Shown here: positions 46,218 to 54,366 of the stretch, one piece after another
Layout: each line of letters starts with the position of its first letter
Numbering within the stretch: position 1 is the first letter of the stretch
Assembly (NCBI GenBank): GCA_965230625.1
Contig: CBDDLL010000002.1
Coordinates: 558,001-622,000 of the forward strand
Length of the DNA: 64,000 nt
Source of the DNA: Saccharicrinis sp965230625
Lineage (GTDB): Bacteria > Bacteroidota > Bacteroidia > Bacteroidales > Marinilabiliaceae
Direction: 5' to 3'
Made by a program: the position numbers and the translations under genes
The notes under the pieces: model-generated
What the model was told of the DNA's origin: nothing
Databases searched by the model: none
The model's input: the letters and a program-made list of their open reading frames with translations, nothing else

Positions 46218-46502
46218 CCAAAGAAACATTTAAAGAAACACATACCTCTCATTTACTTCACATTAGAAATAAGTGAGTAGTATTATGCAAAAGAGTTAAT
46301 AGAATCTAATATCTTATTTAGATTGAAACTGATGTAGGCATTAACATAGCTACAATAAAATTTACACAAAAATCAATTGCCTTTTCTAACGAATCCTTCC
46401 TTAAAGATTTATCCTCAGATTTCATACAAACCATCATATTTCGAGAATATTCTCATTATTCTTGTAATAAGATTATTCTCATTTAATTGATTAATTTACT
46501 CT

Positions 46503-46693
46503 AAGCCAAGAAATAAGCACTTTAAAAAGCTGTTGCTCCACCAAGTTTTAAAGGATATAAACCCTATGTGATTAATAGCAAATCGAATGAGTTCATAAAA
46601 TTACTATATGAAGAATACAAAGCTATTAAATTAATCGACTATGATTTATTGAACCATCAAGAAACTTCAACATTAATGGTGTATCAATACTAA
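46503..46693 (+). pseudogene. DUF134/UPF0251 gene fossil (copy B)
   Basis: The former ATG is AAG at 46503, followed by PRNKHFKKLL. The frame then slips by one base and continues from about 46538 as PPSFKGYKPYVINSKSN, then LLYEEYKAIKLIDYDLLNHQ and ETSTLM, ending at TAA 46691-46693 before the SRPTF motif. It corresponds to the fossil 5681 bp upstream but carries different lesions: start loss, a one-base shift near 46537 and 3' truncation, compared with internal TAA codons in copy A. Confidence 0.8.
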
Positions 46694-46865
46694 TAATACT
46701 TTCCCGTTTTCTGACTCTTTAATATGTAAATATTAATGGTTAGTTTATTGAGAATTACAAATAATATTTATGTTGTTACGAATGGATTATAGTTAATAAT
46801 TTACTATAGAAGGTACAGAAAATATTATTCCGAAATTTAAGAGTCCTACAGTTTGATAGTGATGT

Positions 46866-47990
46866 TTATTTAATTGGAAAAAGTAATTTAACTACAGCCC
46901 CTCCTTTTTTACTATTATGAGCATGAATAGAACCATTGTGAGCTTGCATTATTAATTTCGCAATAGCCAGATCTAATCCCATATTTTCATTTATATATGT
47001 TTCTCCAGGCATAAATAAATTGAATACATATTCTAAAGCTTTATCAGAAAAACCGGGACCATTATCCGAAATTTCAATCATTAAACTAGAATCTTGAATA
47101 TTTGCTTTAAATTCAATATTCCCTTTTACTTCACAATTGATAGTTGCATTTTCAATAATGCCTGAAATAGCTTTAATAAATAATTCCTTATCGGCGTAAA
47201 CACTTATGTCATCCGGTTCTATTTTAAATAATGTATTTATACTTTTTTCTTTTACAGTTTGATGGAACTTTACACTTATGAGCTGTTGAATAGCAGTCTT
47301 TAGTGCAATTTTAGTATAGGATAATTCCTTTTTTTTTGATTTAAGTTCTGTTACTAGTAGTGCTTGCAAAGCAAATTTCTCAAGTCGAAAAGATGAATTT
47401 TGAATATATTCAAGATATTGTAGAAGTTCATTATTTCCAATATTCTCTTTTAAAATATCCACAAAACCTTTTATTCCATTAAGAGAAGTTCTTATTTCGT
47501 GGCTTATTATTTTAAGAAATTCAGCTTTTAAATTATCTAAACTTTTCAGAGCTTTGTTAGCTTTCCTTAATTCTTGGGTTTGATCTTTAACTAATTCTTC
47601 TAAATTTTCTTTGTGTTTTTTTAATTCAAGATGTGTGTTAATCCTAGATAATAATTCTACTTCATAAAAAGGTTTTGTTATATAATCTACTCCACCAACA
47701 GAAAATGCTTTACTTAAACTATCCATGTCGGTTTTGGCAGTAAGAAAAAGAATTGGAATACTCTTCTTTCCTGGTAATTCTTTTATCTGCTTACAAACAG
47801 AATAGCCATCCATAATAGGCATCATAATATCCAATAAGATCAAATCAATATTTTCATTTCTAACCAATTCTATTGCGGTTGGTCCATCTAAACAATATTC
47901 AACATCATAATCACTTTGTAATAGTATATTTGCTAATACCTGGATGTTTTTAGCATTGTCATCAATGATTAATATTGTATTCTTACCCAT
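46866..47990 (-). CDS. REC-histidine kinase protein (last gene of Yfi-like operon)
   Basis: 374 residues. An N-terminal receiver domain (about 4-120) has Asp54 in LILLDIMMP and the KPF lysine. A coiled linker (about 122-155) leads to a HisKA-like dimerisation helix with His164 in IISHEIRTSLNG, and then a HATPase domain (about 225-374). The N-box (GIIENATINCEV) and G1-box (ISDNGPGFSD) are recognisable. The G2 region reads ENMGLDLAIAK where a GTGLGL-type loop is usual, so ATP-lid function may be weak. It is soluble, with no sensor domain, so its input is probably phosphoryl transfer to its receiver. It lies 72 bp after the six-PAS hybrid kinase and is the last gene of the operon. Confidence 0.85.
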   Translation of the reverse strand: MGKNTILIIDDNAKNIQVLANILLQSDYDVEYCLDGPTAIELVRNENIDLILLDIMMPIMDGYSVCKQIKELPGKKSIPILFLTAKTDMDSLSKAFSVGGVDYITKPFYEVELLSRINTHLELKKHKENLEELVKDQTQELRKANKALKSLDNLKAEFLKIISHEIRTSLNGIKGFVDILKENIGNNELLQYLEYIQNSSFRLEKFALQALLVTELKSKKKELSYTKIALKTAIQQLISVKFHQTVKEKSINTLFKIEPDDISVYADKELFIKAISGIIENATINCEVKGNIEFKANIQDSSLMIEISDNGPGFSDKALEYVFNLFMPGETYINENMGLDLAIAKLIMQAHNGSIHAHNSKKGGAVVKLLFPIK

Positions 47991-48062
47991 ATTAAAAAAT
48001 ATATAAGAAAAACGTTATATTTTTTACCCGTTTGATCTTTTAAATTTCCATTATATAAATCA

Positions 48063-51000
48063 CTAGTTTTTATTTGATTCATATATAAAAATAAGAGTTT
48101 TAAACTCGTCTAATAATTTCTTCACATTTTCTATGTTAAAAACTTTTAATTCTTGCAGTAACTTTTGCCCAAACAGTTTTAATTCATGATGATTATACTT
48201 TTTAGCTTTACTAATAATTGCTTCCCCTATCTTTTTTATTGTTTTAGATGAATGAAATTCACTAAACCCCTCTTGTTCTGAATTATAAACTCCAATTAAT
48301 TCAGATAATAAGTCAGTATTATCGATCTGAATTATATTTACAAAGTCATCTTTAGATTTAGAAGTCGAGTTTTCGATCTTTCTTATCGAATAAGGTAAAA
48401 AACGCAGCAACATACTAACAATATCATCGTATTCAAACGGTTTTAAAAGCAATCCATTAAAATCGTACTGTTTAATTTTTTCTATAGAATTTTTTAATAC
48501 AGTCGCTGTAACTGCAATTACTGGAGTATTAGCTGATTCGCCTATTTCTTTAAGTTTTAAAATAGTTCGAAAACCATCCTTTTTAGGCATCTTTATATCT
48601 AATAGTATTAAATTAAAACTGTTGGTTTTTGCAAGTTCAATCGCTTCAAGTCCGCTTTCTGCTTCGATAAACTCAAACGGAAATTCGTCTAACATGGCAA
48701 TAATAACTTTTCGATTGGCTTTTATTTCATCAACAACAAGAATTTTAGCCTTTTCAAACACTACTCTGTCCAGATTAACTTTTCCGTAAGTTGTTTCTTC
48801 TTTGTCTGTTTTTATTTTTGTATCCTTAATCGTAAAATAAAAGTTACTTCCCACACCAGGAGTACTATCCAATTCGATTTTACTTCCCATTAATCCAATT
48901 AGACTATTGGAAATTGCTAAACCTAGTCCAGTACCTCCATAAACTCTGGTATCTTGTTTCTCTCTTTGTTTAAATGCTTCAAATATCTGTTTTTGATCTT
49001 CTTCTGCAATACCAATACCGGTATCTATAACTTGAAAGGTTATGTCGTATTCATTGATATGGTTGGACTGGCAAGATACTTTGAGAGTAATACGACCTAC
49101 ATTGGTAAATTTAATCGAATTATTAATAAGATTAATAAGCACTTGTTTAATCCGCAATTCATCTAACAAAATAGTATCTGGAATTTCGTTTGAGATTTCG
49201 CAAAATAAATCCAATCTTTTTTCTCTTACTTTAAGGGTAAAAATATTTTCTATTTCCTTTATTAATGATCGAATATTGACTGGAACAATTTGTAGCTCTA
49301 ACTTCTTAGCTTCAATTTTTGAGAAATCTAATATGTCGTTTATTAGATTTAATAATGTTTTACCTGCAGATTTAAGAGAGTCAAGGTAATCTTTGTTTAT
49401 AGGATCATTTATTTTTTTAGAAAGGATTTCAGAGAAACCTATGATTGCATTCATCGGTGTACGAATTTCGTGGCTCATATTCGCTAAGAATTCACTTTTG
49501 GCTTGAGTTGCTGCCTCTGCTTTTTCTTTAGCATCTTGCAATTCCTTATGCATTTTTTTCTGTAAAGTAATATCTTCTTTTACTGCTATGTAATGGATGT
49601 TATTCCCTTCTTTATCTTTAATGGAAGATATGGATGTTGACTCCCAGAATATTTCTCCGTTCTTCTTTTTACTACAAATTTCGCCTTGCCAAATATTACC
49701 CGTTTTTAAAGTTTTCCACATTTCGGTATAAAAATCTTTGGAATGAAATCCTGATTTTAATATACTTGGTCGTATTCTGATAGCTTCCTCCGGTGTATAA
49801 CCTGTAACTTCTGTAAATTTAGGATTTACATATTCTATTATTCCTTCAGGATCCGTAATAACAACTGTAGATGGGCTGTGGATAACTGCTTCGGATAGTT
49901 TTGTTACTTCAGCCTGAGCTTTTTTAAGTAATGAGATATCCATTAAAATACCTCTTAATCCTATATGTTTATCATTTTCAATTATGGGTACAGTATATCC
50001 TAAAACCGGTTTTTCTTCATTGTTTTTAGAAATGAGCATATACTCAATGGGTTTAGATGCTTCACCACTATATTTTTTGGTAATGTTTGTTCTAATATTT
50101 GAATGACCTTCGGGCGAAATAATGTCGAGTATACTAATTTCGGAGAGTATTTCCTCCTCACTATATCCTGTTATACTAATTCCATACTTATTGATATATG
50201 TTATGTATCCACGTGAATCAGTTTCGAAAAGAGCAGCCGGTAGTAAAGTAGATAGTTCTCTGAATTTCCTTTCGCTTTCTTGCAATTCTTCTGTTCTTTT
50301 AATTACTCTCTCCTCAAGTTCCTTGTTCAGTTTTAAAATTTCTTCCTGGGCTTTAATTCGTTTTCCAACATCAATAAAAGATCCAATAAACTGAATTACA
50401 TTTCCATCACTATCTCTTAGGTACGGCGTATCATATGATTCGCACCATATCCAATTACCATCCTTTGATCTAAGTCTATATAATAAACTATATGAATTAC
50501 CTCCTTTATCCTGTGCCAACTTTTGTATGTGGGCAGATAAATTTGTTAGATCATCTGGATGGAACAGTTCAAACACTTTTTCTCCCATTGCTTCCATTTC
50601 TTCAATGTTCCATCCTGTAATTTTGGTATAGGCTTTATTGATGTAAATATTTCTGTGTTCAACTAAATCATAGATATATAATCCGCTAACAATCGATTGG
50701 AGTATTTGGCGTTTTTCCGACTCACTTTTAATAGTATCTTCCAATGCCTTTTTTCTGGTAGTTATATCTTCTAACATGGCAATTGAATATTGCACTATTC
50801 CTTCATTGTCTTTTACAGCAGATACAGTTAATGATCCCCAAACAATGCTGCAGTTCTTATGGATGTATCTTTTTTCTATGCTATATGAATCTATTTCGCC
50901 ATTAATCAACCTTTTATATTTTTCAACATCTAAGCCTATATCATCAGGATAAGTATAATCAGAAAAGGTCATGTTTCTTAATTCTTCAGCACTATATCCA

Positions 51001-52430
51001 AGAATTTGACATATAGAATAGTTTACAAACATGAATTTGCCTTCAACAGAAACCGTTGCTATACCAACACTTGTATTATCAACTATTGATTTAAACTTTT
51101 TTTCACTTGCTCTTAGATTATGCTCAATTTTGATTCTTTCAATTTCACCTGCAATTCTATTGGCGAAAACTTCAAAGATAGATTTGATAAATTCAGATTC
51201 CGTTATGGGGTGATCAAATAAGGAGACAATAATTCCCACATGTTCGTTTAGGTGGTTTAAAATTGGAGTTCCTACATATGCTTCGATGCCCATATCAATT
51301 AATAACTGGTCTTTCGTAAAAAGTCGGGATACGTTTTTTTCATATATACATGATGCCTGACCGATTACATTCTCACATGGTGTACCTTGAATAGCATATG
51401 TGAAGTTATCTAAAATTTTTCCTTGATGAGAAAATGCAATCGTTGTTACTTCATTTTTTGGGATGGTTTCTCCAATGAAAGAATAAGTTGATTTAGTCAC
51501 CTCTTCTAGCGTTTTTGCCATCTCTGTAAAGAATTCTTTCCCCTGTTTTCCAGATGTATTTAGAATTACCTTTTTAATAGATTCTTCGCTATAAGCTAAA
51601 GCTTTTTCTGCTCTTTTCTGGGCAGTTATATTACGTGAACTGGCCCATAGGTATTTTAATTCTTTATTTTCAATAACACCATACCAGTTTTCGATTGCGT
51701 AACTTTCACTTCCGTCATTAAAAACTTCAAGATACTCTTCATTATTAATCCTATAGTTGTTTTTGATAAATTTTTCAAATAATTTAACATCAGCATTTTG
51801 AATCAATTCAACATATTGCTTTCCAATTAATTCATCTTTACTTTTAAAACCATACTGTTTCCAAATAGACTTATTCCCATCAATGCAAGTACATTGAAGT
51901 ATTTTTTCAACTTGGATTTCTATTGGCAAATCCGTTCTGAGACCATCTGGCATCTTCCAATAACTAATATGGTCTGATGAAACATTGATAAAGTCGGAAT
52001 AATGTATTTGGGTAGTATGAAGTTCCTTCTCAATTCTTTTTTGCTCGGTAACATCCTTAAATGTTACCAAAAAACCACCTTGTACCGTGCTTCCCCTAAT
52101 AATAGTGGTTTTAGTATCTCCGTTTTTGCAGGTAACATCATATTCAATGGATTCGATGTCTGTATTTTCGTTTAGTGCTTTTTTAACTTCTTGGTACCAG
52201 GTTTTTAAAACCCAATTACGATATTTCGGATCTGGATAGGCAATTTCCCACCATGAATCTAATGTTGGTATATCTTTTTTAGAATAACCAAATAGCTCTT
52301 GAAATCTTTTATTAAATGATATAATATTCCCTTCTGCATCTGCATACCCCATTGGTATGGGAACTGCGTGAAATAATTCTCTAAAGTTTTCTTCACCTGC
52401 ATTAAATTGTAGTTCAGCCATTTTATGCAC
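48063..52430 (-). CDS. Large cytoplasmic hybrid histidine kinase (6 PAS, GAF, HisKA, HATPase, REC)
   Basis: 1455 residues with no signal or membrane helix. The order is PAS (about 13-128), PAS (145-272), GAF (295-430), PAS (445-560), PAS (575-690), PAS (723-838), PAS (843-957), HisKA with His987 in NMSHEIRTPMNA, HATPase with intact GGTGLGLAIS (about 1165), and REC with Asp1278 in LILLDIKMP. A helical C-terminal extension of about 100 residues follows, with no clear HPt His. The first acidic pair of the REC reads VVDE, not VVDD. The many PAS/GAF modules suggest it integrates cytoplasmic signals. It starts 26 bp after the REC/coiled-coil gene. The in-frame ATG at residue 4 (MAELQF) is an equally good start. 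Confidence 0.92.
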   Translation of the reverse strand: MHKMAELQFNAGEENFRELFHAVPIPMGYADAEGNIISFNKRFQELFGYSKKDIPTLDSWWEIAYPDPKYRNWVLKTWYQEVKKALNENTDIESIEYDVTCKNGDTKTTIIRGSTVQGGFLVTFKDVTEQKRIEKELHTTQIHYSDFINVSSDHISYWKMPDGLRTDLPIEIQVEKILQCTCIDGNKSIWKQYGFKSKDELIGKQYVELIQNADVKLFEKFIKNNYRINNEEYLEVFNDGSESYAIENWYGVIENKELKYLWASSRNITAQKRAEKALAYSEESIKKVILNTSGKQGKEFFTEMAKTLEEVTKSTYSFIGETIPKNEVTTIAFSHQGKILDNFTYAIQGTPCENVIGQASCIYEKNVSRLFTKDQLLIDMGIEAYVGTPILNHLNEHVGIIVSLFDHPITESEFIKSIFEVFANRIAGEIERIKIEHNLRASEKKFKSIVDNTSVGIATVSVEGKFMFVNYSICQILGYSAEELRNMTFSDYTYPDDIGLDVEKYKRLINGEIDSYSIEKRYIHKNCSIVWGSLTVSAVKDNEGIVQYSIAMLEDITTRKKALEDTIKSESEKRQILQSIVSGLYIYDLVEHRNIYINKAYTKITGWNIEEMEAMGEKVFELFHPDDLTNLSAHIQKLAQDKGGNSYSLLYRLRSKDGNWIWCESYDTPYLRDSDGNVIQFIGSFIDVGKRIKAQEEILKLNKELEERVIKRTEELQESERKFRELSTLLPAALFETDSRGYITYINKYGISITGYSEEEILSEISILDIISPEGHSNIRTNITKKYSGEASKPIEYMLISKNNEEKPVLGYTVPIIENDKHIGLRGILMDISLLKKAQAEVTKLSEAVIHSPSTVVITDPEGIIEYVNPKFTEVTGYTPEEAIRIRPSILKSGFHSKDFYTEMWKTLKTGNIWQGEICSKKKNGEIFWESTSISSIKDKEGNNIHYIAVKEDITLQKKMHKELQDAKEKAEAATQAKSEFLANMSHEIRTPMNAIIGFSEILSKKINDPINKDYLDSLKSAGKTLLNLINDILDFSKIEAKKLELQIVPVNIRSLIKEIENIFTLKVREKRLDLFCEISNEIPDTILLDELRIKQVLINLINNSIKFTNVGRITLKVSCQSNHINEYDITFQVIDTGIGIAEEDQKQIFEAFKQREKQDTRVYGGTGLGLAISNSLIGLMGSKIELDSTPGVGSNFYFTIKDTKIKTDKEETTYGKVNLDRVVFEKAKILVVDEIKANRKVIIAMLDEFPFEFIEAESGLEAIELAKTNSFNLILLDIKMPKKDGFRTILKLKEIGESANTPVIAVTATVLKNSIEKIKQYDFNGLLLKPFEYDDIVSMLLRFLPYSIRKIENSTSKSKDDFVNIIQIDNTDLLSELIGVYNSEQEGFSEFHSSKTIKKIGEAIISKAKKYNHHELKLFGQKLLQELKVFNIENVKKLLDEFKTLIFIYESNKN

Positions 52431-52456
52431 TTTTTAAATAACACTGCACCTTCTTG

Positions 52457-53080
52457 TTATTTGGTTGTTTGAAGATTTTTATTTTGGTTTTCTAAATCTG
52501 AAATTTTCATTTTTAACTCTTTGATTTTAAACTCCCTTCCTTCAAACAACTTAGTGTATTTTTCAAGCTCTTCATTTTTTTCGTAAAGCTCACGAGTTCT
52601 TTCTTCTACCTTTTTTTCCAGTTTGTCTCGATATTCTAAAAGCTCTTCGTTTGCTAATTTTAGCTCTTCAATTAGTTTTGAATTTTCTTTGCCTAAATGA
52701 ACTGTTTCGATGGCATTATCAAGGACCATTCGTATTTCTTCCTCTTTCCAAGGTTTTTTGAGATAATAATATATTCTGCCTTTATTAATACCGTCAATAA
52801 CAGCTTCTATATCGCTAAAACCAGTTAATATAATTCTGGCTGGTTCTGGATAATCCCCTATCATCTTTTCAAAAAACTCAGTCCCTGTCATTTCTGGCAT
52901 CCGTTGGTCGGCTACAATTACGTCAAATTCGGTATCTCTCAAAGTGTTAATTCCATTTTTGGCGGTTTCTACAATGGTAATGTTGTAATAATCCTGAAAT
53001 TGATATTTAAAACTTGTTAGGTTTTGAACATCATCATCGATATATAAAACAGTCGGTTTATTTTTCTTATGATTAGCCAT
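52457..53080 (-). CDS. Single-domain response regulator with C-terminal coiled coil
   Basis: 207 residues. The receiver domain (about 9-125) has the acidic triad IDDD, phospho-acceptor Asp58 in VIVADQRMP, Thr in ILTGFSD and KKPW, the RpfG/HD-GYP-like receiver type. A long coiled coil follows (about 130-205: ELKLANEELLEYRDKLEKKV...). There is no DNA-binding, HD-GYP, GGDEF or kinase domain, so it looks like a phosphorelay intermediate or a connector that docks by its coil to the kinases next to it, which have similar coils. It lies 15 bp after the REC-kinase gene and 26 bp before the PAS kinase. Confidence 0.85.
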   Translation of the reverse strand: MANHKKNKPTVLYIDDDVQNLTSFKYQFQDYYNITIVETAKNGINTLRDTEFDVIVADQRMPEMTGTEFFEKMIGDYPEPARIILTGFSDIEAVIDGINKGRIYYYLKKPWKEEEIRMVLDNAIETVHLGKENSKLIEELKLANEELLEYRDKLEKKVEERTRELYEKNEELEKYTKLFEGREFKIKELKMKISDLENQNKNLQTTK

Positions 53081-53095
53081 ATTATAGTTTTTGAA

Positions 53096-54358
53096 TTATT
53101 CTGCGACAATGGGGATTAAAATAGTAAAGGTTGTACCCTTGCCGATCTCGCTTGTCACATTAATGGTTCCTGAATGACTCCGTATTATACCATGCGTTAT
53201 GGATAAACCAAGTCCTGTTCCACTGCCGATACTTTTGGTAGTATAAAAGGGTTCAAAAATCCTTTTTATTTTATCTTTAGGAATTCCTATTCCTGTATCT
53301 CGAACAGAAATCATTAGTTGATTATCTGCAGTTAATTCGGTGGTTATAATAATTTCTTCCTTTTCAGTTTTTATCTCCTTATCTTCGATCGCACTAATTG
53401 CGTTACTAAAGAGATTTATAAATACCTGATTCATTTTACCCGCATAACATACTATGTTGGGTATTTCTCCATAATTTTTTTTGATATTTAATTTACCTTT
53501 AAATTTGCTTTTCAATAGTTCCAAAGAACTATCTATATTGCGGTGTATGTTTACGGCTTTTTTTTCTGCCTGATCGATATGGGTGAATATCTTTAGGTTT
53601 TCAACAATGTTTGCAGTCCTTTCCGCACCGTTTCTAATGTTTCCGGTAAGTACATTTATCCCTTCGATGATGTTGTTATAATCAATTTCATCTTTGTATG
53701 ATTCAATTAGTTGTTCTGTGTCGTTGTCTTTATTTACCAATAACTCATTATAATAATCAATTAATGAAAAGAGTTTTTTTAGAAACCTATCCAAACTAAT
53801 ACTGCTTGAATTAACTGCATTTATTGGATTGTTTATTTCATGAGCTATGCCAGCAGTAAGGGTACCCAATGATGCCATTTTTTCTTTCTGAATCAACTGA
53901 TTCTGCGTTTCAGCCAATTCATCTAAAGCCTTTTTTAATATTTGGTTTTTTTCTTCCAGAGCTAACTGATAACTTCTTATTTTAATATGAGCATCAACAC
54001 GAGCAACAACTTCTTCTACCTGAAAAGGTTTGGTTATGTAATCCACTCCGCCACTTTCAAACGCTTTAACTTTATCAAAAATTTCTCCTTTAGCACTGAT
54101 AAAAATTACCGGAATGTCCCTTAAGATTTGATTCTTCTTCAACTCCTTACACACTTCGTAACCATCCATATCAGGCATCATAATATCAAGAAGGATTAAA
54201 TCAGGAGGATTATTTTTTGCCGATCTAAGTCCCAAATTACCAGCTGGAAATAATCTTACTTCGTAATTTTTTCCTGACAGGATATCATCTAATAATTCCA
54301 AATTACCAGGAGTATCGTCAATAACCATTACATTAATGTCTCTATCTGTAAATTCCAT
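53096..54358 (-). CDS. REC-histidine kinase (NtrB/ZraS-like kinase core)
   Basis: 420 residues. The N-terminal receiver domain (about 8-125) has Asp58 in LILLDIMMP. A coiled coil (about 130-163) leads to a HisKA domain with His172 in TAGIAHEINNPINA, the AHEINNP form typical of orphan or NtrB-like kinases. The HATPase domain (about 270-418) has an N-box NLFSNAISAI, G1 RDTGIGIP and G2 GSGTGLGLSI, all intact. It has no sensor domain of its own, so its activity is probably controlled by phosphorylation of its own receiver, making it a link in a relay. It starts 8 bp after the CHASE8-like hybrid kinase stop. Confidence 0.9.
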   Translation of the reverse strand: MEFTDRDINVMVIDDTPGNLELLDDILSGKNYEVRLFPAGNLGLRSAKNNPPDLILLDIMMPDMDGYEVCKELKKNQILRDIPVIFISAKGEIFDKVKAFESGGVDYITKPFQVEEVVARVDAHIKIRSYQLALEEKNQILKKALDELAETQNQLIQKEKMASLGTLTAGIAHEINNPINAVNSSSISLDRFLKKLFSLIDYYNELLVNKDNDTEQLIESYKDEIDYNNIIEGINVLTGNIRNGAERTANIVENLKIFTHIDQAEKKAVNIHRNIDSSLELLKSKFKGKLNIKKNYGEIPNIVCYAGKMNQVFINLFSNAISAIEDKEIKTEKEEIIITTELTADNQLMISVRDTGIGIPKDKIKRIFEPFYTTKSIGSGTGLGLSITHGIIRSHSGTINVTSEIGKGTTFTILIPIVAE

Positions 54359-54366
54359 TCTTGATT

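Larger units (their letters stand above)
35582..46700. repeat. Tandem direct duplication of about 5.5 kb (GH81 gene plus DUF134 fossil)
   Basis: Unit A spans about 35582-41094 and unit B about 41255 to about 46700. Each has, in the same order: spacer GCTACTTTAAAATTCACTCC (interrupted by a MITE in unit B), a CCCGGGAAGC hairpin, a GH81 gene on the minus strand, a matching upstream region, and a broken DUF134 gene on the plus strand. Offsets between matching points are 5661-5681 bp. Unit ends are approximate. Confidence 0.85.
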
